Positions 1-8,050 of a stretch of 64,000 nt of DNA are shown in pieces; positions within the stretch are counted from its first letter, which is position 1; every line of letters starts with the position of its first letter. Both the position numbers and the translations under genes were made by a program. This DNA is from Streptomyces fildesensis (GTDB taxonomy: Bacteria; Actinomycetota; Actinomycetes; Streptomycetales; Streptomycetaceae), in contig NZ_JAAIKO010000017.1 in the NCBI RefSeq assembly GCF_016107395.1, positions 62,001 through 126,000 of the forward strand, in the 5' to 3' direction. The notes below the pieces were generated by a model. It was not told the DNA's origin. It ran no database searches and was given only the letters and a program-made list of their open reading frames with translations.

Positions 1-181
1 CGGCCAGGGTGAACATGGCGCCGGCGTGCGGGCCGCCGACGTGGTTGTGGAAGTCGGGCTGGTCGGGCAGCGTGACGACGGCACGCTCCGCGCTGGTCTC
101 CCCGAACTGCAGGTTCAGGGTGCGGACCATGGGCACAGTGGCCGCAAGCAGTTCGCCGGTCGAAGGCAGGGTCTCGGACAT
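1..181 (-). CDS. PaaI/DUF4442-type hotdog thioesterase, 3' end cut by window
   Basis: Only the first 60 residues are present; the rest lies left of the window. The translation starts MSETLPSTGELL and carries the typical hotdog-fold segment with HNHVGGPHAGAMF, the conserved helix entry of PaaI-like/DUF4442 thioesterases, which hydrolyse acyl- or aryl-CoA thioesters. The ATG is preceded by TAACAT ending six bases upstream, with no Shine-Dalgarno sequence, so translation is probably leaderless. A perfect TTACTG-n2-CAGTAA palindrome about 60 bases upstream may control it. The family call is good; the substrate cannot be told. Confidence 0.7.
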   Translation of the reverse strand, partial: MSETLPSTGELLAATVPMVRTLNLQFGETSAERAVVTLPDQPDFHNHVGGPHAGAMFTLA

Positions 182-243
182 GCCTGGATGTTACCAGCGA
201 GTAGCAACCCTGCCCAGGGCATCCGTGGGCCTGTCAGCAGAAA

Positions 244-257
244 TTACTGACCAGTAA
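244..257. promoter_or_regulatory. TTACTG-n2-CAGTAA palindrome, candidate operator
   Basis: A perfect 6-bp inverted repeat with a 2-bp spacer lies between the divergent thioesterase and P/Q-rich membrane-protein genes. The size and symmetry fit a TetR- or GntR-type operator. No regulator gene is adjacent, so the controlling protein is unknown. Confidence 0.4.
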
Positions 258-292
258 CGAGGGGCGGCGTGGAACCGGAAGCCCTCACCCCC

Positions 293-298
293 TAGTGT
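293..298 (+). promoter_or_regulatory. -10 element (TAGTGT) of a leaderless promoter
   Basis: TAGTGT fits TANNNT and ends eight bases before the ATG at 307. This places the start of transcription on or next to the start codon. No Shine-Dalgarno sequence precedes that ATG, which supports leaderless translation and the choice of 307 over the in-frame GTG at 295, which overlaps the -10. Confidence 0.45.
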
Positions 299-306
299 TT
301 CTGGCC

Positions 307-1389
307 ATGTGGCCAGGAGAGCAGCAGCCCGGGGGACAGCAGTACCCACAGCAGAACCCACAGGGGCAGTACCCGCAGGACCCGAATCAGCAACCGCCGT
401 ACCAGGCGCCGTCGCCCTACCAGACGCCGTCCCCGTACCAGACACCCGGCTACGGCTACCCGCAGCAGCCGCCGCAGCAACAGCCGCCGCAGGGGCAGTA
501 CCAGCAGCCCGGACAGCCGCCCGGCCCGCCGCCGCAGTGGGGACCGCCCACCATGCCCGGCAGCCCCGGCCCCGGCGGCCCACAGCCCGGCAACCGCAAG
601 AACATGACGATCGCCGTGTCGATCATCGCCGCCGTGGCGGTGATCGCGGCCGTGGTCATCGGCGGCGTCTACCTGTCGGGGGACGACAAGAAGGACACCG
701 CCGCCGACCCGGGCAAGAGCCCGAGCGTCTCGCAGAGCGCCACGCCGACCCCGACCCCCTCGAACACCACGGCGGCGGGCACCGGCGGGACCGGCGACGA
801 CTCGCGCGGCGATCCGAACGCCGTCGAGATCAAGCCCGTGGTCCCGGGCTGGCAGGTCGTCCGGCGCACCGAACGCAACGTCGCCTTCGACGTGCCGGCG
901 AACTGGACGCTGGCCAGCGAGGGCACCCTCATCGGCTTCGAGGACAAGGGCAAGCCCGCCGTCACCATGGGCGCGCCCGCCTTCTACAAAGAGAATTGGT
1001 GCGACAAGGACGAGCGCGCCGCGGTCGGGACCAAGGGCGCCAACGGCGCCAAGAGCGTCCAGGAGGCCGCCGAGGTCCAGGCCGAGTCGTGGGCGTACTG
1101 GGGATACCAGGAGGATGGCAAGGTCACCGTCGCCAAGACGGCCGCCAAGCCGTTCAGCAACTCGCACGGCATCACGGGCTTCTCCTCCTCCGCCACCGCG
1201 AAGAACGTGCCCAAGAAGAACAAGTGCACGTCCGACGGTGTCGTCTACACGGTCGCCTGGGTGGACTCCACCAAGGCCCTGACCGTGTGGGTGCTGTACG
1301 CCGACCGGGGCGCGGGCGTCACCGACGGCCTGCCGGACGCGACCATCACCACCATCATGGGCAGCATCCGCGAGCTGAAGAAGAAGTGA
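307..1389 (+). CDS. Membrane-anchored protein with Pro/Gln-rich cytoplasmic head
   Basis: The 360-residue protein has three parts. Residues 3 to about 95 are Pro/Gln/Tyr-rich low complexity (PYQTPSPYQTP-type repeats) and presumably cytoplasmic. One hydrophobic helix follows at about 100-124 (MTIAVSIIAAVAVIAAVVIGG). After a Ser/Thr/Pro linker comes an extracytoplasmic domain of about 190 residues with two or three cysteines. This architecture is common in streptomycete membrane proteins annotated as hypothetical; no enzymatic motif is visible. The start was chosen from a -10 hexamer just upstream. It is a single gene with an MFS gene 80 bp downstream on the same strand. Function unknown. Confidence 0.75.
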   Translation: MWPGEQQPGGQQYPQQNPQGQYPQDPNQQPPYQAPSPYQTPSPYQTPGYGYPQQPPQQQPPQGQYQQPGQPPGPPPQWGPPTMPGSPGPGGPQPGNRKNMTIAVSIIAAVAVIAAVVIGGVYLSGDDKKDTAADPGKSPSVSQSATPTPTPSNTTAAGTGGTGDDSRGDPNAVEIKPVVPGWQVVRRTERNVAFDVPANWTLASEGTLIGFEDKGKPAVTMGAPAFYKENWCDKDERAAVGTKGANGAKSVQEAAEVQAESWAYWGYQEDGKVTVAKTAAKPFSNSHGITGFSSSATAKNVPKKNKCTSDGVVYTVAWVDSTKALTVWVLYADRGAGVTDGLPDATITTIMGSIRELKKK

Positions 1390-1468
1390 CCGCCGACGGC
1401 GGTGGGCCGGGCGGGCCCACCGCCGAAATCCGGTGGCACCGCGGCGGACGGGCCGCGATAGTCGCCGG

Positions 1469-2818
1469 GTGACTCCCGACGCCGCGCTCCGGTCCCCCGG
1501 CCGCCCGCCCCGACTGCCCTCCTGGGCCGGGCGCGACTTCCGGCTGCTCACCGCGGCGTCGATCATCACCAGCCTCGGCAACTCCGGGGCCCTGATAGCG
1601 GCCGCCTTCGCGGTCATCGAGTCCGGCGGCAGCGCCACCGACGTCGGCCTCGTGGCCGCCGCACGCACCCTCCCGCTGGTGGTCTTCCTGCTCATCGGCG
1701 GAGCGCTGGCCGACCGGCTGCCCCGCAACCAGGTGATGGTCGCGGCCAACGTGCTCAACTCCGCCTCCCAGGCGGTCTTCGCCACCCTGATCATCTCGGG
1801 GCACGCGCAGCTGTGGCAGATGGCCGCGCTCACCGCGGTCGGCGGCACCGCGCACGCGTTCTTCGCCCCCGCCTCCGAGGGCATGCTGCTGGCGACCGTC
1901 GACCCGGCCCACGCCAACAAGGCGTTCTCGGTCTTCCGGGTGGGCATGAACGGCGCGAACATCGGCGGCGCGGCGCTCGGCGGCGCCCTGGTCGCCGCCA
2001 TCGGCCCCGGCTGGGTCCTCGCCGTCGACGCGGCGGCCTTCGCGGTCGCGGCGGCGCTGCGCTCGTTCCTCACCGGCACCGCGAACCTGCGCGCCGAGGC
2101 CGGCGGGGGCATGCTGCGCGATCTGCGCGACGGCTGGCGGGAGTTCGCCTCACGGCGCTGGCTGTGGGGCATCGTCCTGCAGTTCTCCGTCGTCAACGCC
2201 GTCTTCACCGCCTCCGAGGCGGTCTACGGGCCGCTCGTCTCGAACGAACGGCTGGGCGGCGCAGGCCCCTGGGGCCTGGCACTGGCGGCGTTCGGCGCGG
2301 GCACGGTGAGCGGCGGTGTGCTGATGATGCGCTGGAAGCCGCGCCGCATGCTGCTGGCCGGCACGCTCGCCGTCTTCCCGATGGCACTGCCGCCCGCCGC
2401 CCTGGCCCTGGTGGTGCCCGCCGCCGGGCTGGCGGCGCTGATGTTCGTGACCGGCGTCGCGATCGAGGTCTTCGCCGTCGGCTGGATGCTCGCCCTGCAC
2501 CAGGAGATCCCCGGCGACAAACTGTCGCGGGTCTCCTCGTACGACTGGTTCGGCTCGGTCGCGATGATCCCGGTCGCCACGGCGCTCGCCGGACCCGTCA
2601 TGAACGCGGTCGGCCGCTCCGCCGCCCTGTGGGGGTGTTCCGGTCTCATCGTGCTGCTCACCGCCGCGGTGCTCCTCCTGCCCGAGGTCCGCCGGCTGAC
2701 CCGCCGCGAGCCCGCAGCCGTCACCGGGACTGCGCCGGAACAGCCCGCCGAACCGGCTCAGCCGACGGTGAAGGCGCCGTCCGGCGGCTCTGGCGACGGC
2801 ACCGCCGTGGCGTCGTAG
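1469..2818 (+). CDS. MFS transporter
   Basis: About 449 residues with roughly 12 hydrophobic helices. The MFS cytoplasmic-loop motif is seen as GGALADRLPRNQVM after helix 2. Proteins of this group (MFS_3/enterobactin-exporter-like) act as proton-driven drug or metabolite exporters in the cytoplasmic membrane; the substrate is unknown. The start is taken as the GTG at 1469, giving MTPDAALRSPG; an in-frame GTG at 1433 is also possible. The 3' end overlaps the convergent spermidine-synthase-like gene by 61 bp, so both C-termini are encoded by the same DNA. The Pro/Ala/Gly-rich tail after residue ~420 is read from that shared segment. Confidence 0.85.
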   Translation: MTPDAALRSPGRPPRLPSWAGRDFRLLTAASIITSLGNSGALIAAAFAVIESGGSATDVGLVAAARTLPLVVFLLIGGALADRLPRNQVMVAANVLNSASQAVFATLIISGHAQLWQMAALTAVGGTAHAFFAPASEGMLLATVDPAHANKAFSVFRVGMNGANIGGAALGGALVAAIGPGWVLAVDAAAFAVAAALRSFLTGTANLRAEAGGGMLRDLRDGWREFASRRWLWGIVLQFSVVNAVFTASEAVYGPLVSNERLGGAGPWGLALAAFGAGTVSGGVLMMRWKPRRMLLAGTLAVFPMALPPAALALVVPAAGLAALMFVTGVAIEVFAVGWMLALHQEIPGDKLSRVSSYDWFGSVAMIPVATALAGPVMNAVGRSAALWGCSGLIVLLTAAVLLLPEVRRLTRREPAAVTGTAPEQPAEPAQPTVKAPSGGSGDGTAVAS

Positions 2819-3606
2819 ACCGGGGACGCCCCGGCCGCGAGCCGGGCCAGGGCCTTCCCGTCGACCACCCGGGCGGGAAACGCGTCGGCCGCCGCCAGCC
2901 GGGCGAGCCGGTCCAGCGAGAGCGGGCCGTGCGAACCGAGCAGCACCGCGTTGCCGAAGCGCCGGCCGCGCAGCATCCCCGGCTCCGCGATCACGCAGAA
3001 GTGCTCGAAGACCTCGCGCACGGTGGCGATCTGCGAACCGAGGAACGCGAACGGCGCGGCGTCGGCGAGGTTGGCCAGATACAGGCCGCCCTCCGCACGC
3101 ACCACGGACGCGGCCGACCGCAGGAACTCCACCGACGTCAGATGCGCCGGCACCCGCGAGCCGCCGAACACGTCCGCCACCAGGACATCGGCGCTGTCCG
3201 GCGCCGCCCGCTCGAGCCAGCCGCGCGCGTCGTCGGTGTGCACGACGACCGCCGGATCGTCCAGCGGCAGATGTTCCGACACCAGCGCCACGAGTCCCCG
3301 GTCGGCCTCCACCACGTCCTGCCGCGATCCGGGACGGGTCACGGACAGCCGGCGCGGCAGGGTCAGCGCACCCCCGCCGAGATGCACCACGTCCAGCGGC
3401 CGGCCCTCGTCGAAGACCGCGTCCACGGCGTGGGCGAGCCGACGCACGTACTCGAACTCCAGGTACACCGGGTCGTCGAGGTCCACGTACGACTGGGGCG
3501 CGCCGTCCACGGTGAGCAGCCAGGCCCGCGCCCGGTCCACATCGGGCAGCAGCTTGGCGGTGCCGAAGTCCACGGCACGGGTCACCGGTATCGGTTCTGG
3601 ATCCAC
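2758..3606 (-). CDS. Spermidine-synthase-like SAM/aminopropyl-transferase family protein
   Basis: 282 residues with a Rossmann methyltransferase fold of the spermidine synthase superfamily. The glycine-rich nucleotide loop is VVHLGGGALTLPRRL, followed by an acidic strand end (DVVEAD) and the DVLVADVFGG strand that in polyamine synthases carries the catalytic Asp. Streptomycetes often encode such stand-alone homologues, annotated as spermidine synthase or fused MFS/spermidine synthase; true aminopropyl transfer is unproven. The start is the GTG at 3606, downstream of the patatin stop; an in-frame GTG at 3642 would overlap that gene. It probably shares a transcript with the patatin gene upstream. 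Confidence 0.75.
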   Translation of the reverse strand: MDPEPIPVTRAVDFGTAKLLPDVDRARAWLLTVDGAPQSYVDLDDPVYLEFEYVRRLAHAVDAVFDEGRPLDVVHLGGGALTLPRRLSVTRPGSRQDVVEADRGLVALVSEHLPLDDPAVVVHTDDARGWLERAAPDSADVLVADVFGGSRVPAHLTSVEFLRSAASVVRAEGGLYLANLADAAPFAFLGSQIATVREVFEHFCVIAEPGMLRGRRFGNAVLLGSHGPLSLDRLARLAAADAFPARVVDGKALARLAAGASPVYDATAVPSPEPPDGAFTVG

Positions 3607-3632
3607 CGCGTCATTGTCCCAAGCCGGACAGG

Positions 3633-4475
3633 TCAGCCGCACCACACGGCGCGGACCTGCTCGGCGTGCGCGGCGCTCTGGGCGCGGCCGGCCCGCGCGG
3701 CGCCGGCCCGCCGCGCCGGATCGAGCACGTTGCGTCCGAACGCGGTCCGCGACGCCTGGTCCGGGGTGATCAGCACCACCTGGGCGCCGGCCGCCGTCAG
3801 CTCGGCGGTCTGCGTCCGGGGCGCCGGGACGGGGCCGCCGCCACGGGCCACCGGCGCGAGGACCACCACCCGCTCGTAGCCCGCCGCGAGATCGGCGTTG
3901 GCGCTGGACCGCACGCCGCCGTCGATCCAGCGCCGCCCTCCCGCGGTGATCGGCGGCCAGACGCCGGGCACGGCGCAGCTCGCGCTCACCGCGTCGACGA
4001 CCCCGATGCCCGCGGCACTGTCGAAGACGGTGAACTCGCCGTTCTCCGCGTCGACCGCGGTGACCAGCAGCCGCTGTTCCGGCCAGTCGTGCGAGACCAG
4101 CCGCCCGGCGATGGCGGCCCGCCGCTCCGACTCGGGGGCGGTGCGGGCGGTACGCGCGATGTGGCCCATGCGCAGGAGGTAGCCCTGGACGTCGTGCGAG
4201 CGCGCCGCGGCCCAGACGTACCGGGAGATGAGCCGGCGGCTTATCCGGGCGACGGTCTCCCCCCGCGGATCGACGAGTTGGCGCTCGTACAGCTCCTCGA
4301 CCCCGAGCCGGCCGGAGGTGAGCTGCGCCCCGACGATGGATCCGGCGGAGGTGCCGACCACCAGATCGGCCGTGCCGAGATCCACCCCGGCCGCCGCGAG
4401 ACCGGCGATCATGCCGATCTCCCACCCGACGCCGGTCAGTCCGCCGCTGCCCAGTACGAGCGCTGTGCCCTTCAT
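3633..4475 (-). CDS. Patatin-like phospholipase
   Basis: 280 residues. The N-terminus has the patatin oxyanion loop GSGGLTG (residues 9-15). The nucleophile elbow is GTSAG (41-45, catalytic Ser43), and the DGG motif supplying the dyad Asp is in WIDGGVRSS near residue 190. The family hydrolyses acyl esters of lipids; no signal peptide is present, so the protein is probably cytoplasmic or membrane-peripheral. The ATG at 4475 is preceded by GAGAGGA at good spacing, which excludes the longer upstream reading frame. The spermidine-synthase-like gene follows 27 bp after the stop on the same strand. Confidence 0.9.
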   Translation of the reverse strand: MKGTALVLGSGGLTGVGWEIGMIAGLAAAGVDLGTADLVVGTSAGSIVGAQLTSGRLGVEELYERQLVDPRGETVARISRRLISRYVWAAARSHDVQGYLLRMGHIARTARTAPESERRAAIAGRLVSHDWPEQRLLVTAVDAENGEFTVFDSAAGIGVVDAVSASCAVPGVWPPITAGGRRWIDGGVRSSANADLAAGYERVVVLAPVARGGGPVPAPRTQTAELTAAGAQVVLITPDQASRTAFGRNVLDPARRAGAARAGRAQSAAHAEQVRAVWCG

Positions 4476-4639
4476 GCCCAGGATCCTCTCGCCACGGGCC
4501 GCGGCCGATGCGCTCCCGGGAACAGGTGTGAGGAGCAGTGTGCCGTGTGCGTCACGCGACGAACAGACGACGGGCCGTGTCCCCCGCACCGGATGGTGCG
4601 GGGGACACGGATCGGGACGGCTCCGGCGACCGTTACCGG

Positions 4640-5812
4640 TTAGCCGTCGATGGCGGTAACGGTCCCCGCGCCGACCGTCCGGCCGCCCTCGCGGATCGCG
4701 AAGCCGAGCCCGACCTCGAGCGGTACGGGCCTGCCCAGCTCCACCGTCATCTCGGCGGTGTCGCCCGGCAGCGCCATCCCGGCAACACCGAGGTCCACGT
4801 CGCCGACCACGTCCGCGGTGCGGATGTAGAACTGCGGCCGGTAGCCGGTAGAGACCGGGGTACGGCGCCCACCCTCGGCGGCCGGCACCACGTACACCCG
4901 CGCGGTGAAGCGCGTGCTCTGCGTCACGCTGCCCGGCGCCGCCACGATGTGGCCACGCCGCACGACGTCCCGCTGCACCCCGCGCAGCAGCAGCGCCACG
5001 TTGTCGCCCGCCTGCGCGGACTCCATCGGCTTGCCGAAGGTCTCCAGACCGGTCACGACCGAGGCCGTGTCCGCGCCGAGCACCTCGACGCGGTCGCCGA
5101 CCCGCACGGTCCCCCGCTCGACGGCGCCCGTGACGACCGTGCCCCGACCGGTGATGGTCAGCACGTTCTCCACCGAGAGCAGGAACGGCGCGTCGGTGTA
5201 GCGCACCGGCATCGGCACCTGGGTGTCGACGGCGTCCAGCAACTCACCGACCGCCGCCGTCCACCGCGGGTCGCCCTCCAGCGCCCGCAGCCCCGACACC
5301 CGCACCACCGCGGCCGACTCCCCCGGATATCCGTGCGCGCTGAGCAGGTCGCGCACCTCCAGCTCGACCAGGTCGGTCAGCTCGGGGTCACCGGCGTCGG
5401 CCTTGTTGAGGGCCACGACGATGTGCTCGACCCCCACCTGCCGGGCGAGCAGTACGTGCTCGGCGGTCTGCGGCATGACGCCGTCGAGCGCCGAGACGAC
5501 CAGGATCGCCCCGTCGAGCTGCGCCGCACCGGTGATCATGTTCTTCACGTAGTCGGCGTGCCCGGGCATGTCGACGTGCGCGTAGTGCCGGGTGGCGGTC
5601 TCGTACTCGACGTGCGAGATGGTGATCGTGATCCCGCGGGCGGCCTCCTCCGGCGCCCGGTCGATCCGGTCGAACGGTACGAAGGTGCCGGTCCCCCGGT
5701 CGGCGAGCACCTTGGTGATCGCGGCCGTCAGCGTCGTCTTGCCGTGGTCGACGTGGCCCATCGTGCCGATGTTGAGGTGCGGCTTGGTGCGCACGTATGC
5801 CGTCTTGGACAT
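4640..5812 (-). CDS. tuf3: Divergent second elongation factor Tu (EF-Tu3-like)
   Basis: 390 residues and a full EF-Tu layout: G domain with GHVDHGKTT (P-loop), a DMPGHADY switch II and NKAD base-recognition motif, then two beta-barrel domains. EF-Tu carries aminoacyl-tRNA to the ribosome. Several otherwise near-invariant positions differ: DMPGH instead of DCPGH and NKAD instead of NKCD. Insert regions are short. Such divergence is characteristic of the accessory streptomycete tuf3 gene, known from S. coelicolor and S. ramocissimus, rather than the major tuf1 of the str operon. No fusA or rps genes are adjacent, which agrees. Low expression or use under stress or antibiotic exposure is inferred from the family. 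Confidence 0.9.
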   Translation of the reverse strand: MSKTAYVRTKPHLNIGTMGHVDHGKTTLTAAITKVLADRGTGTFVPFDRIDRAPEEAARGITITISHVEYETATRHYAHVDMPGHADYVKNMITGAAQLDGAILVVSALDGVMPQTAEHVLLARQVGVEHIVVALNKADAGDPELTDLVELEVRDLLSAHGYPGESAAVVRVSGLRALEGDPRWTAAVGELLDAVDTQVPMPVRYTDAPFLLSVENVLTITGRGTVVTGAVERGTVRVGDRVEVLGADTASVVTGLETFGKPMESAQAGDNVALLLRGVQRDVVRRGHIVAAPGSVTQSTRFTARVYVVPAAEGGRRTPVSTGYRPQFYIRTADVVGDVDLGVAGMALPGDTAEMTVELGRPVPLEVGLGFAIREGGRTVGAGTVTAIDG

Positions 5813-5951
5813 GGTTGGTTCGCTTCTTCCTCGGAATTCTGCGCGCGGCGGCACGACGGCATGGTCGGGTGGCTCGGCCGGGCGGCCTGGCCTGGTGACC
5901 GGATGACGTGGTGATCGCGCACGGGAACGCGGGGACCCCCTGGGCCGGACC

Positions 5952-5994
5952 GACCCTCCCCCTGCGGGGTCCGCCGGAATGTCCGGGGAGGGTC
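5952..5994 (-). terminator. Inverted repeat, probable transcription terminator
   Basis: GACCCTCCCC and GGGGAGGGTC are perfect complements separated by 23 bases. On the minus strand the stem starts inside the stop codon of the small 29-codon frame, a layout expected for a terminator ending a short transcript. It could also shield tuf3 from read-through. Confidence 0.4.
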
Positions 5995-6082
5995 AGCTTC
6001 GGGCGCCGTCGAGGAATGAAGCGAGGGCAGCCTCCAGCGCGTCCGCGACTGCGGACGTATCTGCGAAGGCATACCGGTTCAT
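5993..6082 (-). CDS. Possible 29-aa small protein
   Basis: The frame begins MNRYAFADTSAV and ends FLDGARS. It is alanine-rich and amphipathic in the middle, uses mostly G/C third positions, and its stop lies in the stem of a perfect inverted repeat. No convincing Shine-Dalgarno sequence was seen. It could be a real small gene with its own terminator or chance coding in GC-rich DNA. Function unknown. Confidence 0.25.
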   Translation of the reverse strand: MNRYAFADTSAVADALEAALASFLDGARS

Positions 6083-6130
6083 GGCGTTGATGATCCGTCA
6101 CCCGGCGGCCCGGCGTCGAACGGTTTTCCG

Positions 6131-6195
6131 CCTGCGGGGACGGTGCGGGAACCCTGCGGGGACGGTGCGGGACCGTGCGGGAACCCTGCGGGGAC
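6131..6195. repeat. Degenerate ~21-bp tandem repeat
   Basis: The unit cctgcggggacggtgcggga recurs about three times with small changes just upstream of the VTT-domain gene. It may affect its promoter or be a replication-slippage product. Confidence 0.6.
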
Positions 6196-6240
6196 CCCCG
6201 CTCGCTCCGCACGTTCACCGGTCTCGGTTAGGCTCCCTGG

Positions 6241-6948
6241 ATGCTCGACCGCCTCCCGACGTCCGACGGCCCCGCCGTACGGTGCACCCGTGCGCTGCTC
6301 TCGCCGTGGGCGCGGCTGGCCCTGCTGGTCGCGCTGCTGACGGGTGCGGCCACGGCCGTGCTGGTCTGGCAGCCGCAGCACCTGGTCATGGACGGCTGGC
6401 CCCAGCTGTCGGGCGGCGGCGCGGTGGTGCTCTTCGCGGCCGCGTACGGGGTGTGCGCGTTCGCCTTCGTGCCCCGCCCGCTGCTCAACGTCGCGGCCGG
6501 CGCGCTGTTCGGGACGCAGGCCGGGCTGCTCTCCTCACTGGCCGGCACCGTACTGGGCGCCGGGCTGTCCTTCTGTCTGGGCCGGGTGCTCGGCCGCGAC
6601 GCGCTCAGACCCCTGCTGCGCGGGCGCCTGATCACCTCGGTGGACCGGCAGTTGAGCCGGCACGGCTTCCGCAGCATGCTCGCGATCCGACTCTTCCCCG
6701 GTGTGCCCTTCGCCGCCGCCAACTACTCGGCGGCCGTCTCGCACATGCGCCTGGGCCCGTTCCTGCTCGCCACCGCGATCGGCAGTATCCCCAACACGGC
6801 CGCCTACGTCATAGCGGGCAGCCGCGCGTCGTCACCGACCTCACCGGCCTTCCTGCTGGCCATGGGGTTCATCGCGGTGACCGGCCTGGGTGCCGTCCTG
6901 GTCGCCGTCCGGGCCCGCCGTACCCAGAGCTCCAGGTCGGCCGCCTGA
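6241..6948 (+). CDS. TVP38/TMEM64 (VTT-domain, DedA-related) membrane protein
   Basis: 235 residues with about five or six hydrophobic segments. The VTT/SNARE-associated core is recognisable: FVPRPLLNVAAGALFG, then a Gly-rich helix (GTVLGAGLSFCLGRVLGR), an amphipathic stretch with RLFPGVPFAAANYSAA, and a following re-entrant-like helix. VTT proteins include DedA members that move undecaprenyl phosphate across the membrane and eukaryotic lipid scramblases. A lipid-carrier role is plausible but inferred. It is followed within 170 bp by a broken undecaprenyl-diphosphatase gene on the same strand, which also belongs to carrier-lipid recycling. Confidence 0.85.
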   Translation: MLDRLPTSDGPAVRCTRALLSPWARLALLVALLTGAATAVLVWQPQHLVMDGWPQLSGGGAVVLFAAAYGVCAFAFVPRPLLNVAAGALFGTQAGLLSSLAGTVLGAGLSFCLGRVLGRDALRPLLRGRLITSVDRQLSRHGFRSMLAIRLFPGVPFAAANYSAAVSHMRLGPFLLATAIGSIPNTAAYVIAGSRASSPTSPAFLLAMGFIAVTGLGAVLVAVRARRTQSSRSAA

Positions 6949-6974
6949 CCTTCCTGCACCGGCCGATGTCCAGC

Positions 6975-7105
6975 ACAGGCTGCCGTCCCAGCCGTTCCAG
7001 CTGTTCCGGCACCGGCTGACGCTTCAGCACGGACCGACGTTCCGGCACCGGCGAACGTGTCCCACGCGGACCGACGTCCCGGCACCGCTCTCCACCGCCC
7101 GACGA
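6975..7105. repeat. Degenerate repeats at the uppP truncation point
   Basis: The motif (a)cggaccgacgtyccggcacc appears twice and shorter pieces (ttccggcaccgg) appear again nearby. The repeats sit exactly where the 5' half of the uppP homologue should be. They may be remnants of the rearrangement that removed it. Confidence 0.5.
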
Positions 7106-7115
7106 CCTGATCGTC

Positions 7116-7622
7116 ATGGGCCTGGTCCTCGGCGTCACCGACCGCCTCGCCGCCCGCGGCGGCCCCGCCGACCAGGGCGGTCGGCACCGCGCCGCACCGC
7201 CCCGCAAGACGCTGCGCGACCTCACCACCCGCGACGGCCTGGTCTACGGCCTCTGCCAGGCGATGGCCCTGATCCCGGGCGTCTCCCGCTCCGGCGCCAC
7301 CATCAGCGGCGGCCTCTTCCTCGGCTACACCCGCGAGGCCGCGGCCCGGTACTCCTTCCTGCTCGCCATCCCCGCGGTCCTGGCGTCCGGGGTCTTCGAG
7401 CTCAAGGACGTCGGTGGTGACTCACATCTCTCCTGGGGACCGACGATCCTCGCCACCGTCATCGCGTTCGGCGTCGGATACGCCGTCATCGCCTGGTTCA
7501 TGCGGTACATCTCCACCAAGAGCTTCATGCCCTTCGTGATCTACCGCGTCGTGCTCGGCGTCGTGCTCTTCGCACTGGTGGGAGCCGGTGTGCTGGACGT
7601 CAAGGCCGCCGCGTTCGAGTAA
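7116..7622 (+). pseudogene. uppP: 5'-truncated undecaprenyl-diphosphatase (UppP/BacA) remnant
   Basis: The frame encodes only the C-terminal ~165 residues of an UppP-type enzyme, which is normally about 270-280 residues. UppP dephosphorylates undecaprenyl diphosphate so the carrier can be reused in wall synthesis. The second conserved block is present (ALIPGVSRSGATISGGL with the catalytic Ser/Arg segment), plus the last transmembrane helices. The first block, normally carrying the Glu-rich E-x3-E and TEFLP-like motif, is missing. Homology begins abruptly near position 7101 (DLIVMGLVLGV) after a run of short repeats. No Shine-Dalgarno sequence precedes the ATG. An inactive remnant is most likely; a functional full copy is expected elsewhere in the genome. 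Confidence 0.75.
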
Positions 7623-7766
7623 CCGGATCCGTGAGGTCCGCGCCGCACGGGCCCCGGCCCGGGCCACCGGCCGCGGGGCGCCGCTCCGACCGGGCGACCT
7701 TCCGCAGCGTGACCATTCGCACACGCAATTCCTGCTGGATTGGTCGGAGCGGCCACCGGCGCACCG

Positions 7767-7772
7767 TAACCT
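7767..7772 (+). promoter_or_regulatory. -10 element (TAACCT) of a leaderless promoter
   Basis: TAACCT lies seven bases before the ATG of the 52-aa gene and no ribosome-binding site is present. The paralogue at 11.69 kb has the same arrangement. Confidence 0.5.
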
Positions 7773-7779
7773 GATCGGT

Positions 7780-7938
7780 ATGCATGCAACACCTGTGGCC
7801 GAGGCGAACGACGCCCTCCGCGCCTACCTTCACGCGCACGGTTCCCGTGCCTGGACCCCGGCCGAGCTCGCCGAGCTCGAACGCCTGCGGTCCGCGTTCC
7901 TGGCAGCGCAGCGCGCCCATTACCGGAAAGCCGCGTAG
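7780..7938 (+). CDS. 52-aa small protein, paralogue A
   Basis: The protein (MHATPVAEANDALRAYLHAH...) is charged, helical and Ala/Arg/Glu-rich with a central WTPAEL motif. That motif resembles the opening of a DNA-binding or coiled-coil helix pair, but no known domain can be named. A paralogue of identical length lies at 11690-11848; by my ungapped count 31 of 52 residues match, centred on AHGxRxWTPAELxELxRLRxA. Transcription is probably leaderless. A strong hairpin follows 60 bp after the stop, so the gene is a self-contained unit. Similar short proteins are widespread in streptomycetes as hypotheticals. Confidence 0.75.
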   Translation: MHATPVAEANDALRAYLHAHGSRAWTPAELAELERLRSAFLAAQRAHYRKAA

Positions 7939-7997
7939 CGACTGACCCTCCTGCCGGGCCGCCGTCCACCGGCCGCCCCGCACCCGACGACCGTCCC

Positions 7998-8028
7998 GCC
8001 GCCCACACCGCCAGCCGGTGTGGGCGGC
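7998..8028 (+). terminator. Rho-independent-type terminator hairpin
   Basis: A perfect 13-bp stem (GCCGCCCACACCG with CGGTGTGGGCGGC) closes a 5-base loop and is followed by TTCTGTCT. It ends the 52-aa gene transcript. Confidence 0.75.
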
Positions 8029-8050
8029 TTCTGTCTGCGGGGCCTACGCG

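Larger units (their letters stand above)
5813..6240. other. 428-bp intergenic region with repeats and a possible sORF
   Basis: The stretch between the EF-Tu gene and the VTT-domain gene holds a 10-bp perfect inverted repeat (5952-5961 with 5985-5994), a possible 29-codon frame on the minus strand, and a short G-rich tandem repeat at about 6131-6195. No larger gene is supported. Confidence 0.5.

Noticed and set aside
292-2208. 638-codon open frame on the minus strand opposite the P/Q-rich protein and MFS genes
   Set aside because: Arg/Ala/Gly-rich shadow composition with no domain; the plus-strand frames are better supported.
1813-3879. 688-codon plus-strand frame across the MFS and spermidine-synthase genes
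   Set aside because: Overlaps two recognised genes in other frames and has low-complexity Arg/Gly content.
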